64,000 nt of DNA, taken from assembly GCA_036504155.1 (NCBI GenBank), contig DASXVQ010000020.1, positions 62,001-126,000 of the forward strand, read 5' to 3'. The notes under the pieces are model-generated. The model saw only the letters and a list, made by a program, of their open reading frames with translations, was not told the DNA's origin and made no database searches. The position numbers and the translations under genes are program-made. Positions 42,794 through 50,399 of the stretch are shown in pieces; position 1 is the first letter of the stretch; every line of letters begins with the position of its first letter. Origin of the DNA: JACRCT01 sp036504155 (lineage in GTDB: Bacteria; Myxococcota; Myxococcia; Myxococcales; UBA5297).

Positions 42794-44190
42794 CGGGACA
42801 CCTCGGCCAGGGCTGCGGCGGAGAAGTGCGCGCGGACGAGCTGGCCCAGGAGCGCCTTCTTGTAGGCCGCGGATCCGCGGACGTCGTCGATGGGCCTGGC
42901 CGCCTCCATCGCCGCGCGCGAGACGGCTTCGGCGGTCGCCGGGTCGCTCTCCTTCTTGCCGTGGAAGGCCTCCAGCCCGGCGACGAGGAACGGGACCGGG
43001 CCGACGCCGCCGGCGGAGACCTTCAGGTCGGAGATCGTGCCGTCCTCGGCGGTGGTCACGCGCACCGCCGAGTTCACTGCGGCGATGTCCAGCGTGGTGC
43101 GGTTGGAGACCTTCTCGAAGTGGTAGCGGGCGTTCTTGGGCAGGAGCGGGACGACGATCTCCTTCACCAGCTCGCCGCAGGCCAGGTCGGTCTTCTTGTA
43201 GCCCAGGAAGAACTTCGAGAGCGGCACCTCGCGGGTCTGGCCCTCGGCCTGGAGGACGAGCCGCGCGTCGAGCGCGAGCAGGATGATCGTCGCGTCGCCG
43301 ATGGGCGAGGCGTTGACCACGTTGCCGGTGAGCGTCGCCTTGTTGCGCAGGAGGGTCGAGGAGTGCAGCAGGAAGTCCTTCTCGAGCTGCGGGAAGTGCT
43401 TCTTCACCGCCTTGCTGCGCCGGAAGTCCTCGATGGTCGTCGCGCCGCCGATGCGCAGCACCTCGCCGTCGACGCGGACGTAGTCCAGGTCCTTGCGGCG
43501 CGAGAGGAAGCACAGCTCGCCCTCGAGCAGCGCCTCGGGCCTCTGCACGAACAGGTCGGTCCCGCCCGCCACCAGCACCGCGTCCTTGCCGGCCCTGGCG
43601 GAGGCCTTGCGCAGCTTGCCCAGCTCGGCCGGCATCTCGCCGAACCACGCGGGCACGACGCCCGCCGCCACCATCGCCGGCAGCCGCGGCGCCGCGGCCG
43701 ACGGGGAGAGCTTCTCGCAGAGCGCGCGGGCCGCGTTGCGGATGGCGACGTAGCCGGTGCAGCGGCAGAGGTTGCCGTCCAGCGCGTCGAGCGCCTCGTC
43801 GTAGGAGAGCGTGGGGCTCGCCAGGCAGAAGCCGGTGAGCGAGAGCACGATGCCCGGGGTGCAGAAGCCGCACTGCGAGGCGCTGTGGTCGACGATCAGC
43901 TGCTGCACCAGCGTCAGCGCCTTGCCGCCCAGCCCCTCGACGGTGACGACGTGGCAGCCGTCGACGTCGCCCAGCGGCAGCAGGCACGAGGCGCAGGCCT
44001 TGTAGGCGACCGAGCCATCGCGCGCGCGCTTGCCCACCAGCACGGTGCAGGCGCCGCACTCGCCCTCGCGGCAGGCTTCCTTGGTGCCCGAGAGGCACGA
44101 GACGTCGCGGATGAACTCCAGCAAGACCATGCCCGGGCGCTCGTCGGTCCGGACCACGCGTTGATTGAGGATGAAGCTCAGCAAGGCCAC
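42790..44190 (-). CDS. xdhA: Xanthine dehydrogenase, FeS/FAD small subunit
   Basis: 466-residue electron-transfer subunit. The plant-ferredoxin-type [2Fe-2S] domain has Cys40, Cys45 and Cys48 (CREGECGAC). The second helical FeS domain has CGFCTPG and CRCTGY. A short linker leads to the FAD (PCMH-type) domain with VAGGTDLFV and LTGNVVNASPIGD, followed by a CO-dehydrogenase flavoprotein-like C-terminus. Start GTG 44190 has AAGGAG upstream. First gene of the xdhA-xdhB operon, delivering electrons from the molybdenum site to NAD. Confidence 0.93.
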   Translation of the reverse strand: MALLSFILNQRVVRTDERPGMVLLEFIRDVSCLSGTKEACREGECGACTVLVGKRARDGSVAYKACASCLLPLGDVDGCHVVTVEGLGGKALTLVQQLIVDHSASQCGFCTPGIVLSLTGFCLASPTLSYDEALDALDGNLCRCTGYVAIRNAARALCEKLSPSAAAPRLPAMVAAGVVPAWFGEMPAELGKLRKASARAGKDAVLVAGGTDLFVQRPEALLEGELCFLSRRKDLDYVRVDGEVLRIGGATTIEDFRRSKAVKKHFPQLEKDFLLHSSTLLRNKATLTGNVVNASPIGDATIILLALDARLVLQAEGQTREVPLSKFFLGYKKTDLACGELVKEIVVPLLPKNARYHFEKVSNRTTLDIAAVNSAVRVTTAEDGTISDLKVSAGGVGPVPFLVAGLEAFHGKKESDPATAEAVSRAAMEAARPIDDVRGSAAYKKALLGQLVRAHFSAAALAEVSR

Positions 44191-44378
44191 GGCTCCTTCC
44201 CGCGAGAGCCCGGGAGCCGAGGAGAACCGGTCCGGGGACGCGGCACAGGGAGGATACAACGCCCTTCCGGGCGCGGGGCCACTCCCATCGAGGTGCGCCC
44301 CTGGGCAGGACCTCCGCGCCTTGCCGGGAAGGCAGCGCGGCGAAGTCGAGACTTCGGCAGGCGAGGAGAGGCCGGGGG

Positions 44379-46439
44379 CTACTTCCCCGGCCGCTGATAG
44401 GGCACGTTCACCCGCCCGGGCGGCGGCTTGCTCTTGGTCTTGTCGTCGGGCTTGTCCTTGCCCTTGTCCTTGCCCTTTCCCTTACCGTCGCCCTTGGGGA
44501 TTCGCTTGGCGATCACCGCCCCCAGCCCGACCAGCAGCAGCAGCACCCCGCCGCCCGCGGCCGCCATGGTGCGCTTGCGGTAGCGCTTCATCAGCGGCAC
44601 CTCCTTGGCCTTCTTCGGGCTCCGGGCGTCGACGAACTTCGGGTCGGGGCAGGTGTAGCCGAAGGTCTTGGCGAAGGTCCTCTTCAGGAACGGGCCGTTC
44701 TTCTGGTAGGTCCGGAAGAGGCTGCGGAAGCGCGCCGGGTCGGTGTTGCGCACATAGCGGGCCGCGTGGCACATGGCGGCGGCGTAGGCCTGGCTGCGCG
44801 GCGGCAGGAGCTTGGCCGCCTGCTCGGCGAGATCCGCGGCGGTCGACCGGTAGTGGTAGCGCAGCGCGTTGGGGGGCTTGCTCTCGGCGACGCGCTTGGC
44901 CTCGGCCTCCGGCAGCTTCTGCTGCGGGGCGCCGGCGGGCTTGTCCAAGAACTTCTCCACATCGTAGGCCGCGGCGACATAAACCCAGTCCGGGCCGAGC
45001 TCGGTGCCGAAGAGGTCCAGGCCGTCTTGCCGGACGATCCTCGAGGCGTCGAAGAGGGCCTGCGCCTTGTCCACCCCGGTGTTGCCGCTCGCGCGGTCCA
45101 TCACCTTGAGGTAGTCGCCCGCCGCCTTCATGACCCGGGGGCTCTCGAAGAGCGCCCGGGCGTCGTCGCGCCCGGCGCGCATCATCCGCCGCGCGAGCAG
45201 CGCCTTGAGCGCCGCGTCCAGGCTCTTGGGCGCGAACGCCGCACCCGGGAAGGACTCGCCCTCCTTCACCGGCGTCGTCCGGCAGGCCTGCCCCGACCCG
45301 CGGCGCCGGTCGACGAGCTCCTTGAGCTCGTCGATGGTGAGCACGCGCTCGGCGAGGTAGGCGATGTCGGGCCAGGAGCAGCTGTCGATCGCGCACTTCA
45401 TGGCCGCGGCCTGGTCGCCCCGGGCGAGGGCGAGGATGGTCAGCTCGGACTCGATGCGCTCGCGGGGCATCCACTTGGCGCCCTGCCAGTCCTCGCCCGG
45501 CGGGAAGGCCCGGCTGGCCTCCTCCAGCAGCGCCTCGGCGGCGACCTTGTCGCCCTTGCGCACGGCGAGCTTGGCCTGCACCCAGAGCGCCAGCGGGGTC
45601 TTCTCCTTGGCGGCGAACTGCTCGGCCATCTCGAACTTGCCCGCCCGCCAGGCGGCCGCCGCGAGCCGGTCCGCCCCGGTGACGGCGGGCAGCGCGGCGA
45701 GGGTGGCGTAGACACCGTCCGGCGCCTCGGTCCCGCGCGTCCACAGCCAGGTGGTGAGCAGGCCCTGCACCAGCGGGTCGCCCACGGCCTTCTTGAGCCG
45801 GGCCTCGTCCTTGGCCAGCGCCCGGGCGACGGCGAGCAGCGAGTTGATGCCGCTCCTGCTGCCGAAGCCCGCCTGCACCGCGTAGAGCTTGACGGCCGCG
45901 GCGTCCTTGCCGGCCTCGAGCAGCGCCTTCGCCTCCTCGCCGTAGCTCGCCACCGCCAGGCCGAGGGGATCGTCGTCGCCCTTCTTGACCATCTCGCGCA
46001 CCGCCAGCAGCCGCTCCGCGGACTTCTTCTTGTTTCCGACGCGAGCCAGGGTGTAGGCGGCCATCGGCCCGAAGCGCTTCCGCTCGGTCTCCGGCAGGTC
46101 GAGGATCTGCTGGAAGGCCTGCTCGATCTCCTTGGGCTTGCCGGCGGCCTTGAGGACGCGCACGCCCTCCCGGTACATCGACCGCTCCTGCTCGCCGCCC
46201 CCGTCGCGGGCGTCGGTCGGCTCGGCCGAGGCGTCGACGGCCTTGAACGGCTCGCTGGGCTTGGGCAGGAGGCTCAGGATCTCCTGGGAGAAGATCCCGT
46301 CGGGCAGCTCGGCGAGGGTCGCGTCCCGGAGCGAGAGGGCCTCGACCGGGAAGGACGGCCCGCACGCGCGCGCGGCGCGGGGAGCGGCGGCGAGGGCGAG
46401 CGCCCCCACCAGCAGGGCGAGGCTAGTGCGGATCAGCAA
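44379..46439 (-). CDS. Exported repeat-rich protein paired with DUF3142
   Basis: Predicted 686-residue protein. No ATG or GTG fits; TTG 46439 has AAGGAG seven bases upstream and opens a signal peptide (LALLVGALALAAAPRAARA), followed by CGPSFPVEALS. The body is alpha-helical with TPR-like spacing. Near residue 610 a membrane helix (GGGVLLLLVGLGAVIA) precedes a Lys/Gly/Asp repeat (KGKGKDKGKDK). The start overlaps the DUF3142 gene by 17 bases. Similar long proteins beginning ACGPxFP next to DUF3142 occur in other proteobacteria as I recall it. Function unknown. Confidence 0.7.
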   Translation of the reverse strand: MLIRTSLALLVGALALAAAPRAARACGPSFPVEALSLRDATLAELPDGIFSQEILSLLPKPSEPFKAVDASAEPTDARDGGGEQERSMYREGVRVLKAAGKPKEIEQAFQQILDLPETERKRFGPMAAYTLARVGNKKKSAERLLAVREMVKKGDDDPLGLAVASYGEEAKALLEAGKDAAAVKLYAVQAGFGSRSGINSLLAVARALAKDEARLKKAVGDPLVQGLLTTWLWTRGTEAPDGVYATLAALPAVTGADRLAAAAWRAGKFEMAEQFAAKEKTPLALWVQAKLAVRKGDKVAAEALLEEASRAFPPGEDWQGAKWMPRERIESELTILALARGDQAAAMKCAIDSCSWPDIAYLAERVLTIDELKELVDRRRGSGQACRTTPVKEGESFPGAAFAPKSLDAALKALLARRMMRAGRDDARALFESPRVMKAAGDYLKVMDRASGNTGVDKAQALFDASRIVRQDGLDLFGTELGPDWVYVAAAYDVEKFLDKPAGAPQQKLPEAEAKRVAESKPPNALRYHYRSTAADLAEQAAKLLPPRSQAYAAAMCHAARYVRNTDPARFRSLFRTYQKNGPFLKRTFAKTFGYTCPDPKFVDARSPKKAKEVPLMKRYRKRTMAAAGGGVLLLLVGLGAVIAKRIPKGDGKGKGKDKGKDKPDDKTKSKPPPGRVNVPYQRPGK

Positions 46440-47544
46440 GGCGAAGCTCCTTCCCGCGGGCGAATCCGACCACCACGGATTCGCCGGCGCGGACCAGGTC
46501 CGGCGCGGGACAGACGAGAGACGGGCCACGACCGCGGCAGCCGCGGACGCCTTCCACGAAGTCGACGGAGCCGGCGAGGGCGATCGTCTGCGGCCCGCGC
46601 GCGTCCACCGTCCCGACATTGGCGACCTGCAGGTCGACCGCCCCGGGCACGGACTCGACCAGGCGCGTCTCCAGCCGCGGGACCAGGGGCTCGCCGCGCA
46701 GGACTGCGGCCAGCGTCGGGGCGCTCCACGAGGCGGCGTCGCCGGGGTGCCCGAGGCGGAACCAGGCCACGCCCGCGAGGTGGGGCACCGGCCTCTCGGA
46801 GAGCGAGGCCAGCAGCGAGGCCACCTGGGCCGGGTCCGACTCCAGCAGCGTCCCGTCGCGCAGCCGCACCCGGTAGGTGGGCAGGGCGAGGCGGAAGGGG
46901 CGGCCGGTGGCCGCGGACCACGCCTCGGCGTAGCCGCGCGCGGCCCGGGGCTCGAAGAGCGTCGGCGCCTGGACGGCGTGGACCTGGAGCACGACCTCGT
47001 CGGCGAGCGCGGCCAGGCGGGCGACGTGAGGCGACGAGGACCAGGCCGGCAGCGCGGTGAGCCCGACGCGGAAGTCCGGCACCCGCGCCTTCTCGCGCTC
47101 GAGCCAGGCGGCGTAGGCGGCGAGCTTCTCGGTCGCGCAGTCGTGGTCGACCTCCAGGCCGCGCACGCGCACGCCCGCGGCCGCCCAGCGCCGCGCGATC
47201 TCCGCGAGCTCCCCGAGGCCGACCTCGTCCAGGGCGGAGGTCCCGTCGATGCGCAGCACCGCCACCACCTCGCGGCCGGCCGCCACCAGCGCCTCGAGGT
47301 CCACCGCGACGTCCACCGGCGAGCGCTCGGGCCCCGAACGCTCGCGGGCCAGGACGTGCAGCGCCGCGAGCTCCCGGGGCGCCTCGCGCACCGCCGCCGA
47401 GACGCCCGGCGTCCACAGGCGCTGCCAGACGTAGGCCTCGTGGCCCAGCGCCGCGCGCGCCGGCGCCGCCTCGGGGCGGCAGGCCAGGAGCGGCGCCAGG
47501 AGAGCGAGAAGGAGCGTCGCGCCGGGCAGGCGGGGTGGGGTCAC
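46423..47544 (-). CDS. DUF3142-domain lipoprotein
   Basis: 373-residue lipoprotein (lipobox ending at Cys22, APLLAC). The domain starts with the diagnostic EAYVWQRLW and continues with a TIM-barrel-like strand/helix pattern (VVAVLRIDG, VRGLEVDHDCATEKLAAYAA, FRVGLTALPAW, VVLQVHAVQ, GVAWFRLGHPGD), reminiscent of glycoside-hydrolase-like folds. GTG 47544 is chosen because a signal follows at once. It is the upstream gene of a two-gene unit with the 686-residue protein. Biochemical role unknown. Confidence 0.75.
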   Translation of the reverse strand: MTPPRLPGATLLLALLAPLLACRPEAAPARAALGHEAYVWQRLWTPGVSAAVREAPRELAALHVLARERSGPERSPVDVAVDLEALVAAGREVVAVLRIDGTSALDEVGLGELAEIARRWAAAGVRVRGLEVDHDCATEKLAAYAAWLEREKARVPDFRVGLTALPAWSSSPHVARLAALADEVVLQVHAVQAPTLFEPRAARGYAEAWSAATGRPFRLALPTYRVRLRDGTLLESDPAQVASLLASLSERPVPHLAGVAWFRLGHPGDAASWSAPTLAAVLRGEPLVPRLETRLVESVPGAVDLQVANVGTVDARGPQTIALAGSVDFVEGVRGCRGRGPSLVCPAPDLVRAGESVVVGFARGKELRLADPH

Positions 47545-47604
47545 GGGATCGATGGTTTGCCGCCCGGACCCCGGAGTCAAGAAGTCGACCCCCGGGCCAG
47601 GGGG

Positions 47605-47964
47605 CTAGGCGTGCTCGGTCAGGCTGGCGCCGGACGAGAACAGGTGCCACCCGTAGCTCGCCCGGTAGCACATCCGCATGGTGCCGCCCGGGACCACGTC
47701 CACGTCCATCTTCTGCAGCCCCACCCGGACCTTCAGCAGGCCGAGGACGGTCTGGAGCCGGCGCCCGAAGAAGTACACCTGGACCTGGTGCGGGCCGGGG
47801 GTGACCGCGACGCGGTGGTGGGTGCCGCCGTGGAAGACGTGGCGCTCCCCGTCGACGTCGATGACCGTGTCCCAATTGCTGAGCAGGCCGGGCTCTTTGA
47901 CTCCGTCGAAGAAGAAGGCGCCGAGCGTCGCTTCCAGCGTCAGCTCGATTGCGGACTCTGCCAT
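47605..47964 (-). CDS. Hypothetical small beta-rich protein
   Basis: 119-residue protein, ATG 47964, with GGAGG eleven bases upstream; the frame is open for 25 more codons upstream. There is no signal peptide. The sequence alternates short beta-like strands (VIDVDGERHVFHGGTHHRVA, VQVYFFGRRLQ, MRMCYRASYGW) like a PEGA or jelly-roll-type domain. It may be a single-domain cytosolic binding protein. Family not recognised. Confidence 0.6.
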   Translation of the reverse strand: MAESAIELTLEATLGAFFFDGVKEPGLLSNWDTVIDVDGERHVFHGGTHHRVAVTPGPHQVQVYFFGRRLQTVLGLLKVRVGLQKMDVDVVPGGTMRMCYRASYGWHLFSSGASLTEHA

Positions 47965-48064
47965 GGGTGCGAGGACCTCCGAAGGCGCGGAGGCTATGAC
48001 GGCGGGCGCGGCCTCGTCCACCAACTCGAGCGGGCCCACTCGAACGGGCCGAGGGCGCGCGTCG

Positions 48065-48880
48065 CTAGCGGACGCAGCGGAAGTTGAGCGCGTAGCCCAC
48101 GTCCGTGGCGTCGAAGGAGGCGCTCCAGAAATTGAGCGACCACGCGCTGCCGCCCTCGTCGGCCGCGGTCGAGGACCAGAACCACTCGCACGCCCCCCAG
48201 AACTCCGCCAGGCGATAGCAGCCGCTGGGGCTCGCGCCGGCGCAGCCGCACCCGGCGTTGCAGGAAGGCGCGGTGCAGGAGGTGCTCACGGCGCACGCGC
48301 CCCCCGGCTCGGACTCCGGGCACCCGCGGACCGTCCCGCGCAGCTCGTCGATGGTCGGCAGGCGCCAGCCGCCGCCGGAGTCGGCGCAGTACTGGCCGGC
48401 GCCCTGCCAGTCGAGGTCCCCGGAGGAGTTGGTCTGCATCCACTCGAGCCCGGTGGAGGGATCGAACCAGGTCGCGACGGCGCCCCCGTCCGACTCCCCG
48501 GCGTCGGGCGGCGCGGGCCCCGCATCGACCGCGCCCCCGGAGTCGGCCGGCTCGGAGGCATCCGGCCTGCCCGGATCCAGACCGGAGTCGGACGAGGCCG
48601 CGTCCAGCGCGGCGCCGTCCTGCATCGCGGTGGCGTCGGACGGGTCGGCGTCCGCGCGGTCGGCGTCGACCCGGTCCGAGCCCGCGTCGGCGGAGGCGGC
48701 ATCGAGGCCCGGCTCGGCGTCCGCGATCCCGGCGTCGCGGCCGGGCACGGTCGCCGCATCGGGGGCCGGGCGCGCATCCTCTGCGCCCGCCGCGCCGTCA
48801 GGTCGATCGCCCGGGCCGCCGGCGCAGGCCGCTTGGAGGCACATCAGGGCGAGGCCGGCCGTGACCCGGTGCAGGCTCAT
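48065..48880 (-). CDS. DUF1566-domain lipoprotein with Asp/Ala linker
   Basis: 271-residue lipoprotein (Cys19 in QAAC). Residues about 25-140 form an Ala/Asp/Gly/Pro linker (repeated DAAS, DADRADAD, PDAGE). The C-terminal domain matches the DUF1566/FGE-like fold: ATWFDPSTGLEWMQ, GGGWRLPTIDELRG, EWFWSSTAADEG and ALNFRCVR. Such domains occur in Lcl-type adhesins. It has six or more cysteines in a CTAPSCNAGCGC cluster. Likely a surface-exposed binding or structural protein. Confidence 0.82.
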   Translation of the reverse strand: MSLHRVTAGLALMCLQAACAGGPGDRPDGAAGAEDARPAPDAATVPGRDAGIADAEPGLDAASADAGSDRVDADRADADPSDATAMQDGAALDAASSDSGLDPGRPDASEPADSGGAVDAGPAPPDAGESDGGAVATWFDPSTGLEWMQTNSSGDLDWQGAGQYCADSGGGWRLPTIDELRGTVRGCPESEPGGACAVSTSCTAPSCNAGCGCAGASPSGCYRLAEFWGACEWFWSSTAADEGGSAWSLNFWSASFDATDVGYALNFRCVR

Positions 48881-49112
48881 GCCCAGGAATAGCGACCGGC
48901 GGTGTCGCGCGCCGGCCCATGCGCGGCTCAGGTGGAGGAGGCCTTCACGGCGAGCACCGCGTCGAAGATCCCGGTCGCCTGGTTGCCGGTCCCGCCCGGC
49001 TCCCCCGCCCGAAGAAGCCCGACGCTGACTTGGAGAGGAATCGGGCTTCACCAAGAGTAGACTCGCCCCGGGCGCCGCCGCTCGCTCCTTCCGGCGCCCC
49101 GAGGGAGACGAC

Positions 49113-49979
49113 ATGTCGTGCCGGCAGCTGGCGGTCCTCACGCTCGTGGGAGTGCTCCGGCTGCCGCAGGCCCTCGCGGCCGACGCGGGAGGGGCCGACC
49201 CGCTGGCACCGGCGCGCGCCCTCTTGGCCAAGGGCGACTTCCTGGGCGTCCAGGACGCGGTCGCGGCGGCGCGGGGCGTCAAGCCGGTCGCCGGGGCGGA
49301 GGTGCTGCTGGAGGCGGGCACGCAGGCCTACGACCAGGGCGACCGCTGGATGGCCGCCCGCTACTGCGCGGCGGCGCTGGACTTCCTGCCCAGCCACCGG
49401 GGCGCGCTCACGCTGTGCGCGCGCGCGGCGCTGACCGACGAGCGCTACGAGGACGCCGCGCGCTACGGGGAGAAGCTCTCCAAGCTCGCGCCGCGGGACG
49501 TGGAGGTCGCGCTGCTGCGGGCGCGGGCGGCGCTGGGGGAGCAGCAGCCCGCGCGCGCCAAGGCGATCCTCGCGCGGGTCGAGGGCGCCGAGGCCCGCAC
49601 GGTGACGGCCCAGGCCGAGGAACTGACGCTGCGGCTGGAGGAGGAGAAGGCCCGGCAGAAGGTGCTGGACGAGAGGCTCGCCAAGGCCATCGCCCAGGCC
49701 AAGGTCACCGGCATGCCGACGTGGTCGCGCGGCAGCTCGCAGGTGGTGCTCTACGTCACCTCGTGGTGCGGGGCGTGCAAGCGCGCCAAGGCCTGGCTGC
49801 GCCAGAACAAGATCGAGCACACCGAGAAGGACCTCGAGGCCGACCCCGAGGCGGCCCGCGAGCTGGCCGGCAAGTGCGCGCTGGCCAGGGTGCGGCCCAC
49901 CGGAGTCCCCGTCCTCGACGCGCGCGGGCGCCTGCTGGTGGGGTTCGGCGCGGCCTCCTACCGGGCGGCGCTGCGCTGA
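49113..49979 (+). CDS. Exported TPR protein with C-terminal glutaredoxin-like domain
   Basis: 288-residue protein, ATG 49113 with GGGAG upstream and a signal peptide (cleavage after ALAA). Residues about 30-160 are TPR-like helices. A charged coiled-coil linker (EELTLRLEEEKARQ) leads to a glutaredoxin/thioredoxin fold at about 205-288 with the redox pair Cys219/Cys222 (SWCGACKRAKAWL) and the cis-Pro motif RPTGVPVLD. It is a candidate periplasmic thiol-disulfide enzyme whose TPRs choose a partner. Confidence 0.85.
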   Translation: MSCRQLAVLTLVGVLRLPQALAADAGGADPLAPARALLAKGDFLGVQDAVAAARGVKPVAGAEVLLEAGTQAYDQGDRWMAARYCAAALDFLPSHRGALTLCARAALTDERYEDAARYGEKLSKLAPRDVEVALLRARAALGEQQPARAKAILARVEGAEARTVTAQAEELTLRLEEEKARQKVLDERLAKAIAQAKVTGMPTWSRGSSQVVLYVTSWCGACKRAKAWLRQNKIEHTEKDLEADPEAARELAGKCALARVRPTGVPVLDARGRLLVGFGAASYRAALR

Positions 49980-50005
49980 ACCCATGTGATCGTTGCGGGC
50001 CGCCG

Positions 50006-50320
50006 CTACCAGTCGAGCTGGACCTCGAGGTGATCGAGATCCAGCGTGCTCGGCCCGTCGATCGAGCTGGCGGAGCCGGAGACCAGCACGTGCACGGTCG
50101 AGCCTGAGACCAGCCGCACCGCGGTGGCCGCGTCAGCGGTGGCGACCACCTCGCTCAGAGCCTGCGCGGGCGCCACCGAGAGCAGGCGGACCCACGCCGA
50201 GGCCGCGTGGTCCCAGGCGCTGATGGCGAAGCTGCCCGAAGCCCCGGCGCGCGGGGATTGGCCGCGGGCGATCGCCCGGACGGTCAGCGCCCCCCTTATC
50301 CGGTCGAATTTCGAGGAATC
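50006..50320 (-). pseudogene. Probable 3' remnant of a secreted-protein gene
   Basis: On the minus strand 104 codons are open between an in-frame TAG (50321-50323) and a stop at 50006-50008, with codon use like the real genes (strong G/C third positions). The translation reads as a beta-sandwich segment (FAISAWDHAASAWVRLLSVA, VRLVSGSTVHVLVSG, LDLDHLEVQLDW). No usable start codon exists near its 5' end, so it looks like the tail of a larger truncated gene. It lies between convergent genes. Confidence 0.45.
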
Positions 50321-50399
50321 CTAGTTCCAGACCGGCAGGCGTGGCGCCCCTTTCCTTCGGCCGGTACGACGACCCCGTCGGCGCCGGGCCGGGTGCGCC

